NCBI RefSeq assembly: GCF_022967985.1
Contig: NZ_JALJVC010000003.1
Location: forward strand, 62,001-126,000
From: Acinetobacter lwoffii
GTDB taxonomy: Bacteria > Pseudomonadota > Gammaproteobacteria > Pseudomonadales > Moraxellaceae
Reading direction: 5' to 3'
DNA: 64,000 nucleotides
Made by a program: the position numbers and the translations under genes
Notes under the pieces: model-generated
What the model saw: the letters and a program-made list of their open reading frames with translations, nothing else
The model's database searches: none
What the model was told of the DNA's origin: nothing
Shown: in pieces, positions 44,181 through 52,420 of the stretch
Layout of the letters: every line of letters starts with the position of its first letter
Numbering within the stretch: position 1 is the first letter of the stretch

Positions 44181-46433
44181 TTATACGCTCGCTTGTTCCA
44201 AAGCCTCACCCGCAATGGCGCCACCATCTTTACGGGTAATGACCACAGTTGCAGAGCGAGGTACTTTGCCTAAACGGCTATAACGCTCGCTTTGGTTGGC
44301 TGGCCATGCACCCCCTGGATGCTGAACGTTGACAAAGATCGCTTTATAGTCCGGGGTAATAGTCACGCCGGTAATTTCACAACTCGATGGACCAGTCAAA
44401 AAGCGACGAACACGATCATTGCTGAGTTTGGCACCAACAAAGGTTTCCTGTCCTTCTGCTTTGGTGCTGGCTGCAAGCGCTTTAGCACCATCACCCACAG
44501 TACCCGGAAGTGCTGCCAACATCATGCAGTTGGTTTCATCGGTGTACTGACCATCATCCGTCTGAATCCACAGAATACCGCGCGGATCGAACCACATGCC
44601 ATCCGGGCTGGAGAAGTCATTTAAATCATCCAGACCTGACAGGTTGATGTTAGAAGCAGCACGTGCTTCTGCACCGAACAGGAAAATATCCCAAGCAAAA
44701 CTTGTCGCTGTAACTGTATTTTTAGCTTCACTGAAACGAATGATATGACCATTCATATTGCCTGAATTGCTGGCGCTTGAACCTTTAAAGTCGATGTAGC
44801 TACGTGGGTTGGCAGCATCAGTTTCATATGCACGACCACGGTTGCTGTTGTTGGTTAAGGTTACATACACTTCACCATTTTCGGGATTCACGGCAACCCA
44901 TTCTGGACGGTCCATTTTGGTCGCACCAACATGGTCAGCAGCAAGACGGGCATTGATGACGATGTCATCCTGGCCTGCAAATGGATAGATTTCATTGGCA
45001 GTAGTTAAACCATTTTTGCCATGAGTCAGTTCTAGCCATTCACCTGTACCGTCATCATTGAATTTAGCGACATATAATGTCCCTTTATCCATGTATTTAT
45101 CACCAGCAGTATAACCACCATTGACGTCTTTCGGATCCCAGACGGCTTCAGAAACAAATTTATAGATATATTCGCCGGTCGCGTCATCACCCATATAGAA
45201 CGCTAATGGCTGACCCGGAATAGGGTTGCTACAGCGGCAGTCTTCGTGTGCAAAACGACCCAGTGCAGTACGTTTAACTGGATGTGTAGTCGCGCTAAAT
45301 GGATCAATTTCTACAATGAAGCCACAGGTATTCATGACATTACGATAATCTGCTAAAGCATTTGCGCCTTTAACTGAAATATCCCAACGATCATAAAGTC
45401 CTTTATCACCGGTTAATTCAGCAACAGGAGTATTCCAGCGGTACTGAGACGAATGGGCATCAGTACCACCACGACCATAACGAGATAATGAAATTTCTTC
45501 TTTTGCAATAGCGCGGGTGTCGTTGGCTTGACGAGCGAAATAACCACTCCAGTTTTCTTCAGCCGTTAAGTAAGTTCCCCATGGCGTATAACCATTACCA
45601 CAGTTGGCAAAGGTACCGCGAGTCAACGTCCCATCTGGTGAGAAAATAGTTTTGACGAGGTCAGAACCACGCGCTGGTCCATTAATTTCCATCTCGGTTG
45701 CTGCAGTGATACGACGGTTAAAATTAGAATTTAAGTTGATTTTAACGTCTTGTGTATTTGCATCTTTGCTGATCTCAATAACAGAAACACCATGCGCATT
45801 CACTTCACGGAGTACCTGATCTTCTGGACGTACACCATCGATGGTAATTGTACCTTCTGGTGTATGGAGCTGAGATTGTTGTAGATATTCGTGGTTTAAA
45901 ACAAGTAAACCTTGTGTTGATTCTTTGGCAGCATAATTTTTGTTGGTTGGATGCATACCGAAGAAGCTCATACCATCATGGTTATCGCCTGAACGGAACT
46001 GGTAAGAAGCACCAGAAGCTAAGGTTGCATCGGTCTTTTCTGGATAAGCAGGGTTGATTGGATCGCCGACCGCATACAATACTTTGAGCTCATAACCTTC
46101 AGGAACACTGAAGAAGTTTTGGGTATTCTTGCGAACCGGCTCAAAGACTAATTTATTCGGACGTGCTTTTAGATCACTCCAGGCATGTTGATCTGGGTTA
46201 GTGGTGTCTGGCGGTGTAGTTGGATTACCGTCAGGAGTACCAGAATCATTATCATCATCTGAACAACCACTGACTGTTGCTGCAAATGCTAATGCCATTG
46301 CCCCACTTGTAGTTTTTGCAATAAAGCTGCGGCGACTAGTATATTGATCCAGAATCGTTTGGAAGTGCGTGTTGTTTGAGTTGTTACTGTCTTCAACCAG
46401 ATCCTGGCAAGGTATCATGTCTTCATTTTTCAT
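44181..46433 (-). CDS. phoX: PhoX-family alkaline phosphatase, Tat-exported
   Basis: PhoX enzymes are calcium- and iron-dependent periplasmic phosphatases that release phosphate from organic phosphates under starvation. The 750-residue protein has a twin-arginine signal (SRRSFIAKTTSG, Arg pair near residues 34–35) followed by a lipobox-like VSGC (Cys near residue 57), so it may be a Tat-exported lipoprotein. A Thr/Pro/Asp-rich linker follows. Conserved PhoX stretches include LLVLNHEY and GTYLTAEENWSGYF, where Glu residues are metal ligands in the family. tatABC lies just beyond 46.6 kb on the same strand. One PhoB-type half-site lies upstream. Confidence 0.92.
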   Translation of the reverse strand: MKNEDMIPCQDLVEDSNNSNNTHFQTILDQYTSRRSFIAKTTSGAMALAFAATVSGCSDDDNDSGTPDGNPTTPPDTTNPDQHAWSDLKARPNKLVFEPVRKNTQNFFSVPEGYELKVLYAVGDPINPAYPEKTDATLASGASYQFRSGDNHDGMSFFGMHPTNKNYAAKESTQGLLVLNHEYLQQSQLHTPEGTITIDGVRPEDQVLREVNAHGVSVIEISKDANTQDVKINLNSNFNRRITAATEMEINGPARGSDLVKTIFSPDGTLTRGTFANCGNGYTPWGTYLTAEENWSGYFARQANDTRAIAKEEISLSRYGRGGTDAHSSQYRWNTPVAELTGDKGLYDRWDISVKGANALADYRNVMNTCGFIVEIDPFSATTHPVKRTALGRFAHEDCRCSNPIPGQPLAFYMGDDATGEYIYKFVSEAVWDPKDVNGGYTAGDKYMDKGTLYVAKFNDDGTGEWLELTHGKNGLTTANEIYPFAGQDDIVINARLAADHVGATKMDRPEWVAVNPENGEVYVTLTNNSNRGRAYETDAANPRSYIDFKGSSASNSGNMNGHIIRFSEAKNTVTATSFAWDIFLFGAEARAASNINLSGLDDLNDFSSPDGMWFDPRGILWIQTDDGQYTDETNCMMLAALPGTVGDGAKALAASTKAEGQETFVGAKLSNDRVRRFLTGPSSCEITGVTITPDYKAIFVNVQHPGGAWPANQSERYSRLGKVPRSATVVITRKDGGAIAGEALEQASV

Positions 46434-46500
46434 TTTAAAGTCCCAATTAAAAAATAAGTGCTTGGTGGTGTAGAAGTTTTCAATACCTTAAGCTTGGGAT

Positions 46501-46507
46501 ATGACAG
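46501..46507 (-). promoter_or_regulatory. PhoB-type half-site upstream of phoX
   Basis: On the minus strand the heptamer CTGTCAT lies 68 bp before the phoX start. This is the repeat unit of Pho boxes. A matching second unit 11 bp away is weak (TCTTAAG), so the full two-unit box is not certain. Confidence 0.4.
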
Positions 46508-46564
46508 TAATCTTAAGAAAATATTTCATTAAAGTTAAATAAATCAGTATTTTATTTAAATTAA

Positions 46565-46592
46565 AAAAACAAAAAGACAGCCAGAGCTGCCT
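46565..46592 (-). terminator. Probable terminator after tatC
   Basis: On the minus strand GGCAGC pairs with GCTGTC (one G·T) around TCTG, then TTTTTG. It lies 40 bp past the tatC stop. Confidence 0.55.
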
Positions 46593-46630
46593 GAGTAAGT
46601 CGATATTTTTGTTGTTTTGGCTGGTTATTG

Positions 46631-47407
46631 TTATTCAGTCTTTAACCGACGTTTTTCAATCAGTTTCCCTGCCAGCAAACCCAGTTCAAACAGTAGCCAC
46701 ATCGGGACAGCCAGCATGATCATCGACAGGGCATCCGGAGGGGTGACAAACATCGCTACAAAGAAGCAGCCCACAATAATAAAGCGCCGTTTCTCTACCA
46801 GAGTCTGTGTCGAAACTGCGCCAATCAAGATCAGAACCAGGGTAATAATAGGAATTTCAAAGGTAAAACCAAAGACCAGAAACAGCTTTAAACAGAAGCT
46901 GAGATAACTGTTAATGTCGGTCATCGGTGCCACAGTTTCCGGCGAAACACTGATAAAAAAATGCAGAATTGAGGGCAATGCCACAAAGTAGGCAAAGCTG
47001 ATGCCGGTATAAAACAGCACGATACTGCCGATCAAAAGTGGCAAGGCCAGGCTCTTTTCCTTGGCATACAACGCAGGCTTAATAAAGGTCCAAAGCTGAT
47101 ACAGGATAAACGGCATCGCGATCATCAGCGCGACAAAGAAGTTCAGCTTAAAAGGTGCCATGAAGGTTGCAGTGACATCTGTGGCAATCATGGTTGAGCT
47201 GGCAGGTAGCTGTGCACGCAAGGGTTCGGACAACCCTTGGTAAGTCTGATTGGCAAAGGGTAATAAGCAGAAAAACAGGCCAATCAGGACAGCAACCACT
47301 TTAAACAGATGCTTTCTTAAGATGATCAAATGCTGGGTAATCGGCATCTGTTCAAGATTCAGCGCTGCAGCATCATTTGAGGCGGGTGTGGTCGGTAAGG
47401 ATGTCAT
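46631..47407 (-). CDS. tatC: Twin-arginine translocase subunit TatC
   Basis: TatC is the six-helix receptor core that binds twin-arginine signals. The 258-residue protein has the conserved ITQHLIILRKHL start (the family's E/Q-L-R-x-R region), an FxxP motif in ALYAKEKSLALPLLIG, and six hydrophobic segments. It overlaps tatB by 4 bp (ATGA), so the two are coupled. Confidence 0.96.
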   Translation of the reverse strand: MTSLPTTPASNDAAALNLEQMPITQHLIILRKHLFKVVAVLIGLFFCLLPFANQTYQGLSEPLRAQLPASSTMIATDVTATFMAPFKLNFFVALMIAMPFILYQLWTFIKPALYAKEKSLALPLLIGSIVLFYTGISFAYFVALPSILHFFISVSPETVAPMTDINSYLSFCLKLFLVFGFTFEIPIITLVLILIGAVSTQTLVEKRRFIIVGCFFVAMFVTPPDALSMIMLAVPMWLLFELGLLAGKLIEKRRLKTE

Positions 47408-47826
47408 ACGGCCACCTTCATTTTTGTATAGCGTTGTTCTGAAATCATGGTTTGAATTGCTGTAGGCTTAGGTAAATACACGGAGGATACGGGCTGTTGC
47501 ACCGGCTGATAGCTGAGCAAGGGCTGAGCAGACTGAGGTTTTATTTTTACTTGATCAGCTGCAATCGGCTGCTGCAAATCTGTCATTTGTGCCTGCATCT
47601 TGGCTTCCAGTTCCTGAATCCGTTGCATTTCAGCTTGCATCTGTTCACGTAGCTCGGACAGGCGCAATTCACGATCAAGATCATTCTGAACATTGCTCAC
47701 CATACGCTTGATCTTGCCGTACCATGTTCCGACAAAACGTACTGCTTCCGGAAGCTTATCTGGTCCAAGGACCAAAAGCGCAATAATCCCGAAAATCAGC
47801 AGCTCGGTCATTCCGATATTGAGCAT
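47404..47826 (-). CDS. tatB: Sec-independent translocase subunit TatB
   Basis: The 140-residue protein has the single N-terminal helix MTELLIFGIIALLVLGPDKLPEAV (residues about 5–28), with the Tat hinge GPDKLP, an amphipathic helix, then a coiled-coil segment (about 55–90) and a variable tail, which is the TatB form. It lies between tatA (9-bp gap) and tatC (4-bp overlap). Confidence 0.94.
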   Translation of the reverse strand: MLNIGMTELLIFGIIALLVLGPDKLPEAVRFVGTWYGKIKRMVSNVQNDLDRELRLSELREQMQAEMQRIQELEAKMQAQMTDLQQPIAADQVKIKPQSAQPLLSYQPVQQPVSSVYLPKPTAIQTMISEQRYTKMKVAV

Positions 47827-47835
47827 AGCGAACTC

Positions 47836-48054
47836 TTAACTTTTAACCGAATGTTCAGGCGTTTTGACCTGGGCATCAATGGTGCGCGGCTCTGCAAGCT
47901 TGGCCTGTTCAGCCTCTTCATCTTTGACTGATTTTTTAAAGTCTTTAATCGCGCCGCCGACGTCTTTACCCAGATTTTTAAGTTTTGATGTACCGAACAA
48001 TAAAATCACCACAATTGCAAAAATCAGCACATGCCAAATTGATAATCCTGCCAT
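47836..48054 (-). CDS. tatA: Twin-arginine translocase pore subunit TatA
   Basis: The 72-residue protein starts [35 protein letters not shown], with a short membrane helix, the FGTSKL hinge and an amphipathic helix, the TatA signature. It leads the tatABC operon. phoX, a likely Tat substrate, is transcribed in the same direction downstream. Confidence 0.96.
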   Translation of the reverse strand: MAGLSIWHVLIFAIVVILLFGTSKLKNLGKDVGGAIKDFKKSVKDEEAEQAKLAEPRTIDAQVKTPEHSVKS

Positions 48055-48240
48055 TATTTTATCCTCTATATTTTATGTACCTATCTCAGCAGGCTTGTAT
48101 GACAGCGCGGTGACGCTTTGATGACAGTTTGCCGACACGGCAGCAGGGGAATGAATCACTCATATAAAAAAATTCATAATTCAATGAAAAGTATGCTGTG
48201 CTAGCATACAGCCTGATATGGAAATCTCAGCAGCATTGTC

Positions 48241-49122
48241 ATGGCCTTGATTCTTCCCCTCCTGTCTTTTCTGATCGGTTACTGGGGTGTGCAATATTTA
48301 AAACCGGTTCGCCCTCTCTTGGCAGCTTTATTGGCACGGGTCCTGATTCCGGTACTGATTATTTACAATATGGTGTTTTACCAAGAGAGCAGTTTGTGGC
48401 TGATTGCCTTCAGCTTTTTCTGTTCCTGCGTATTCTTTGCCTTGTTTTATTTCACCCTGAAAAATAAACTGCGTGCCTTATGCCTGAGCTATTTAAATGG
48501 GGCATGGCTGGGAATTCCTTTTGCACTGGCAGTTTTTGGCCCGCAAGCGACCAGTACCGTAGTTGCCCTGTACATCGGTGGTTCCTTGTTTGGCAATGTC
48601 TGTGCGGTGATGGCAGTCAGTGAAGCCAGACAAGACACGCGTTATATTTTAAAAAATGTGTTGTTCTCACCTCCGGTGGTCGCTTTGTCGATGGCAGCTT
48701 TATTGTCATTTTGGGATTTGAATCACTGGCAACAAGTGGCTTGGGTCGAGATACTGTATCAAGCCAATAAAGTGCTGGTGACTTTTAGTGGTATGTGTGT
48801 ACTGGGGATGTGGCTAAGCAATGTGCGGATCAGCCGCTTCGATTTAATGCGCAGTCTGCAACTTATTTTTTGTCGTGGGCTATTTGCTGTTTTACTGTGT
48901 GGCGCAGCTTATTTTTATTTGCCGATTCCACAGCAGACGCTGACTTATGCGGTAATGCTGATGTTCTTTTTATTGCCGCCTGCAGCCAATATTGTGGCAC
49001 TGGAAACCCATTATCAGGGAACGGGCCATTCCGCCAAATATATTGCCTCGGGAACTTTGGCCAGTGCGATCTTGATTGCCCTATATGGGGCAGTCGTGCA
49101 TGTATTGATGCCTACACTATAG
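48241..49122 (+). CDS. AEC/auxin-efflux-carrier-type membrane permease
   Basis: The 293-residue inner-membrane protein has about ten hydrophobic segments and resembles the AEC family, with a paired-half layout and the charged KNKLRAL loop between. In this family substrates are small anions such as malonate or auxin; here it is unknown. Nothing nearby suggests a pathway. It is divergent from tatABC and followed by a repeat region. Confidence 0.75.
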   Translation: MALILPLLSFLIGYWGVQYLKPVRPLLAALLARVLIPVLIIYNMVFYQESSLWLIAFSFFCSCVFFALFYFTLKNKLRALCLSYLNGAWLGIPFALAVFGPQATSTVVALYIGGSLFGNVCAVMAVSEARQDTRYILKNVLFSPPVVALSMAALLSFWDLNHWQQVAWVEILYQANKVLVTFSGMCVLGMWLSNVRISRFDLMRSLQLIFCRGLFAVLLCGAAYFYLPIPQQTLTYAVMLMFFLLPPAANIVALETHYQGTGHSAKYIASGTLASAILIALYGAVVHVLMPTL

Positions 49123-49130
49123 ATTCCCTC

Positions 49131-49230
49131 TCTTTTTAGGAGATGAGAAACGCTGTTTCGCAAGGGGAGAGGTGTATTTTAAAAATCCCTCACCCCAGCC
49201 CTCTCCCAAAGGGAGAGGGGTAATGAGAGG
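49131..49230. repeat. C-rich/G-rich intergenic repeat, copy 3
   Basis: The block CCCTCTCTTTTTAGGAG is followed by GGGGAGAGG and then CCCTCACCCCAGCCCTCTCCC with AGGGAGAGGGG. The latter pair of arms forms a long hairpin. The CCTC-rich/GAGG-rich plan is shared with the copies at 6426 and 39048, and the CCCTCACCCCAGCCCTCTCCC string is a repeat type seen in many bacterial genomes. Confidence 0.6.
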
Positions 49231-49236
49231 CGGAAC

Positions 49237-49863
49237 TTACTTCGCCAAACTCGCCTTAAAAAACTGCATCGCTTGTCCACGATGACTGATTTTGTTTTTC
49301 TGTTCCTTACTCATTTCAGCACTAGCAATACCCAGTTCAGGTAACCAGAACAACGGGTCATAGCCAAAACCATTTTCACCACGTGCAGCTTCCAGAATTT
49401 CCCCGTGCCAGACACCCTGAAAGACTTGCGGTAAGGGGTCTTCGGCATGTTGGACCAGTGCCAGTACACAAACAAACATACCCTCAATTGCTTCACCCTC
49501 TTGGCGTAAGGGTTTGAGATCGGCCAGCAGTTTTTCATTATTGGCGGCATCGTTGCCATGCTCACCGGCATAACGAGCCGAGTAAATGCCGGGAGCACCT
49601 CCAAGAACAGGCACACAAATACCTGAATCATCTGCAATAGCAGGTTTTCCGGAAATTTTAGAAGCATGGCGAGCCTTAATAATGGCATTTTCGACAAAGC
49701 TTAGACCATCTTCGATCGCATCTTCGATATTCAACTTGCCCTGAGCCACGACTTCAACCGGCAGTTGTAACTCGGCAAACAGTTTTTCAAACTCGGCAAT
49801 TTTACCTTTGTTATTACTCGCCAATACCAGTGTGCCTTGGGATAACCAGTCAGTTGCAGCCAT
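49237..49863 (-). CDS. rdgB: XTP/dITP diphosphatase (Ham1/RdgB family)
   Basis: RdgB hydrolyses non-canonical purine triphosphates (dITP, XTP) and so keeps them out of DNA. The 208-residue protein has LVLASNNKGKIAEF (residues about 12–25), IADDSGICVPVLGGAPGIYSARYAG and GENGFGYDPLFWLPE, all family signatures. Its stop is 6 bp from the repeat; a separate promoter lies upstream. Confidence 0.96.
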   Translation of the reverse strand: MAATDWLSQGTLVLASNNKGKIAEFEKLFAELQLPVEVVAQGKLNIEDAIEDGLSFVENAIIKARHASKISGKPAIADDSGICVPVLGGAPGIYSARYAGEHGNDAANNEKLLADLKPLRQEGEAIEGMFVCVLALVQHAEDPLPQVFQGVWHGEILEAARGENGFGYDPLFWLPELGIASAEMSKEQKNKISHRGQAMQFFKASLAK

Positions 49864-49928
49864 GTCAAAAACTCATTATTAGATAAAGAATGGGTGTTAT
49901 TTTAGCAACGGATGAAGAATTTGCGGCA

Positions 49929-49954
49929 ATAAAAAAGCACCCGAAGGTGCTATT
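49929..49954 (-). terminator. Intrinsic terminator after the Sel1 gene
   Basis: AGCACC pairs with GGTGCT around CGAA, then T residues on the minus strand. Confidence 0.78.
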
Positions 49955-49967
49955 TATACCATTCAGC

Positions 49968-50558
49968 TTATTGTGCCTGAATCCATCTGTCGGCACGATC
50001 ACGCGCCTGACGGATCTGCTCTTGGGTTAAATTCGCCGCCAAGGCAGTTTTTCTGCCTTCCGACAGCGTAATCACCTTATTGTCGAGCATGCCATCACGG
50101 GTAGAAAGTTCATACCACTGGTACGCACCCATGTAGTTTTTCTTTTTCTCTTCCATCATTGCCAGGTTAAAGCTGGCACGGTTATCGCCACGGCTGGCCG
50201 CTTTTTCAAAATACTGACGTGCCAGCGCTTCATCTTTTCTGGTGCCAATACCATCGGCCAGCATACGGCCAACATTCAGCTGTGCAACTGCCAGACCTTG
50301 ATCCGCAGCAGCTTTATACCAGGCAAAGGCCTGACGTTCATCTTTCTGGATGTCTTTACCATACTGGTATTTGGTGGCCAGATAAAACTGTGCACCGGCC
50401 TGACCAGCTTTCGCTGCTTTGGTCAGACTGTTGATATCCATGATGGAATACTGAGCCGCTTGACTGGCAACAGAAGGACTCGGTGCAACATAATCTGCAT
50501 GGGCTTGCATGCCAAAAAGTCCAGCCAGTAGCGTCGTACTTAATAATAATTTTTTCAT
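49968..50558 (-). CDS. Sel1-repeat protein with signal peptide
   Basis: The 196-residue product has a type I signal (residues 1–21, cleavage after AHA) and three to four Sel1-like repeats of about 36 residues (GAQFYLATKYQYGKDIQKDERQAFAWYKAAADQG and the next units), which form TPR-like superhelices for protein binding in the periplasm. It overlaps metW by 4 bp (ATGA). Sel1 proteins often act as adaptors; no partner is evident. Confidence 0.85.
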   Translation of the reverse strand: MKKLLLSTTLLAGLFGMQAHADYVAPSPSVASQAAQYSIMDINSLTKAAKAGQAGAQFYLATKYQYGKDIQKDERQAFAWYKAAADQGLAVAQLNVGRMLADGIGTRKDEALARQYFEKAASRGDNRASFNLAMMEEKKKNYMGAYQWYELSTRDGMLDNKVITLSEGRKTALAANLTQEQIRQARDRADRWIQAQ

Positions 50559-51148
50559 AGCGCGCTCACTCGATAAATTGCGACTTCACCAAATAGATTC
50601 GGGAGATGCTTGCTCAGCAAACTATCTTCTTGATTCCCGTTCACAGCGAGTCGATTAATAATTTTGATATTATTTTCCGCACAAAGTGCTTCAAAATCAC
50701 GAAATGTACATAAGTGGATATTCGGGGTGTTATACCACATATACGGCAAGGCTTCAGAAACCGGCATTCTCCCTTTGATTGCCAAGAAAGACCGGGTCTT
50801 CCAATGTGCAAAGTTCGGAAAGGTAATAATGGCCTGTTTCCCCACACGCACCATATCACGCAATAATACGTCAGGTGCATCTACAGCCTGCAAAGCTTGT
50901 GCCATGACCACATTGTCAAAAGACTGGTCGGCAAAACGGCTTAAACCGAGGTTTAAGTCCTGCTGGATGATATTTAACCCGCGACTGACCGCAATTGCAA
51001 TCTTTTCCTGATCAATTTCTAATCCGTATGCACGAATATCGTGCTTTTTACTCATTTGTGCCAGCAGTTCACCGTCGCCACACCCGAGGTCGAGTACGCT
51101 AGAACCGGGCTTGATCCACTTTTCAGCGAGTTGTTGATCGATACGCAT
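50555..51148 (-). CDS. metW: Methionine biosynthesis protein MetW
   Basis: MetW is a small SAM-dependent-methyltransferase-fold protein that works with MetX in methionine synthesis. The 197-residue protein has the glycine-rich motif VLDLGCGDGELL (residues about 18–29) and the MetW-typical QALQAVDAPD block. It overlaps metX by one base (TAATG), so both are translated together. Confidence 0.95.
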   Translation of the reverse strand: MRIDQQLAEKWIKPGSSVLDLGCGDGELLAQMSKKHDIRAYGLEIDQEKIAIAVSRGLNIIQQDLNLGLSRFADQSFDNVVMAQALQAVDAPDVLLRDMVRVGKQAIITFPNFAHWKTRSFLAIKGRMPVSEALPYMWYNTPNIHLCTFRDFEALCAENNIKIINRLAVNGNQEDSLLSKHLPNLFGEVAIYRVSAL

Positions 51149-52308
51149 TATACGGCCTCCTTTGGTGTTGCTTTCAGGTGTTCTTCACCACCCAGGAATG
51201 CACGCAAAGATTTTACATAGAGCGGAATAGGGAACAGGAAAGAGTCATGACCCTGTTCGGCATCAATATCCAGATAGCTCACAGGTTTATGGTTGCTAAT
51301 TAAAGCATCCACGATTTCCTGTGAGCGGGCAGGAGTAAAACGCCAGTCAGTCGTGAATGACACCACCAGGAATTTGCACTGGGTATTGGCCATGGCTTTT
51401 TTGAGCGACTGTTCATATTCACGCGACGGATCAAAGTAATCCAGCGCTTTGGTCATGATCAGATAGGTATTGGCATCAAAGTTACGGCTGAACTGCTCAC
51501 CCTGATAACGTAAATAGCTTTCGACTTGAAATTCGACATCGAAACCATACATAAATTTGCCTGATTTTAAATCGCGGCCAAATTTCTGTTTCATGGCTTC
51601 TTCGGACAGGTAGGTAATATGACCGACCATACGTGCCAAAATCAGGCCACGTTTTGGATAGCTGTCATTTTCCAGATAACGACCATTATGGAAATCCGGG
51701 TCTGACAAAATCGACTGACGTGCCACTTCGTTAAAGGCAATATTCTGTGCAGAAAGCTTTGGAGCGCTGGCAATGATCACGCATTTTCTTAAACGGTTTG
51801 GATAATCCACTGACCATTGCAATGCCTGCATGCCACCCAGTGAACCGCCAATGATGGCATCCCAGGTATCAATCCCTAAACGGTCAGAAAGCAGGGCTTG
51901 GGTTTTGACCCAGTCCCGTACAGTCACTAAAGGAAAATCAGGACCATAAGGGCGGTTGTCATTTTCCGGGTTCGGAGAAGTTGGGCCGGTCGAACCACTA
52001 CAGCCACCAATATTATTCAGTGAAACCACAAAGAATTTTGACGTATCAATGGCTTTTCCGGGGCCAATACAGGCATCCCACCAGCCTGGTTTTTTATCAT
52101 CTTCATGATGATAACCTGCGGCATGGTGATGACCGGAAAGGGCATGACAAATCAGAATGGCATTGGACTTATCGGCATTGAGTTCGCCATAAGTTTCAAC
52201 CATCAGTTCAAAACGGGGGAGGATGCGACCGCATTCAAGCTCTAACGGCTCTTCAAATTGGAACTTTTGTGGGACAACAATGCCCACTGAGTCAGCTGGA
52301 AAAGACAC
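51148..52308 (-). CDS. metX: Homoserine O-acyltransferase MetX
   Basis: MetX acylates homoserine, the first committed step of methionine synthesis. The 386-residue alpha/beta-hydrolase has the nucleophile elbow [12 protein letters not shown] and a C-terminal GHDSFLF block with the catalytic His. The family is usually acetyl-CoA dependent, but several gammaproteobacterial MetX enzymes use succinyl-CoA, and the acyl donor here cannot be read with confidence. It leads metW and the Sel1 gene. Confidence 0.94.
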   Translation of the reverse strand: MSFPADSVGIVVPQKFQFEEPLELECGRILPRFELMVETYGELNADKSNAILICHALSGHHHAAGYHHEDDKKPGWWDACIGPGKAIDTSKFFVVSLNNIGGCSGSTGPTSPNPENDNRPYGPDFPLVTVRDWVKTQALLSDRLGIDTWDAIIGGSLGGMQALQWSVDYPNRLRKCVIIASAPKLSAQNIAFNEVARQSILSDPDFHNGRYLENDSYPKRGLILARMVGHITYLSEEAMKQKFGRDLKSGKFMYGFDVEFQVESYLRYQGEQFSRNFDANTYLIMTKALDYFDPSREYEQSLKKAMANTQCKFLVVSFTTDWRFTPARSQEIVDALISNHKPVSYLDIDAEQGHDSFLFPIPLYVKSLRAFLGGEEHLKATPKEAV

Positions 52309-52344
52309 GGGAGGGATTCGCCTTAAAATCTTGAGTATGAATAA

Positions 52345-52375
52345 TAAAAGGATACCATTTGCAGGTATCCTTCTA
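52345..52375 (-). terminator. Intrinsic terminator after leuA
   Basis: AAGGATACC pairs with GGTATCCTT around a 7-nt loop, followed on the minus strand by TTTTATTATT. Confidence 0.8.
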
Positions 52376-52420
52376 AAGTCTTTTTAATGCTATGGATTAT
52401 TGCTAATTCTAATACCGTGT

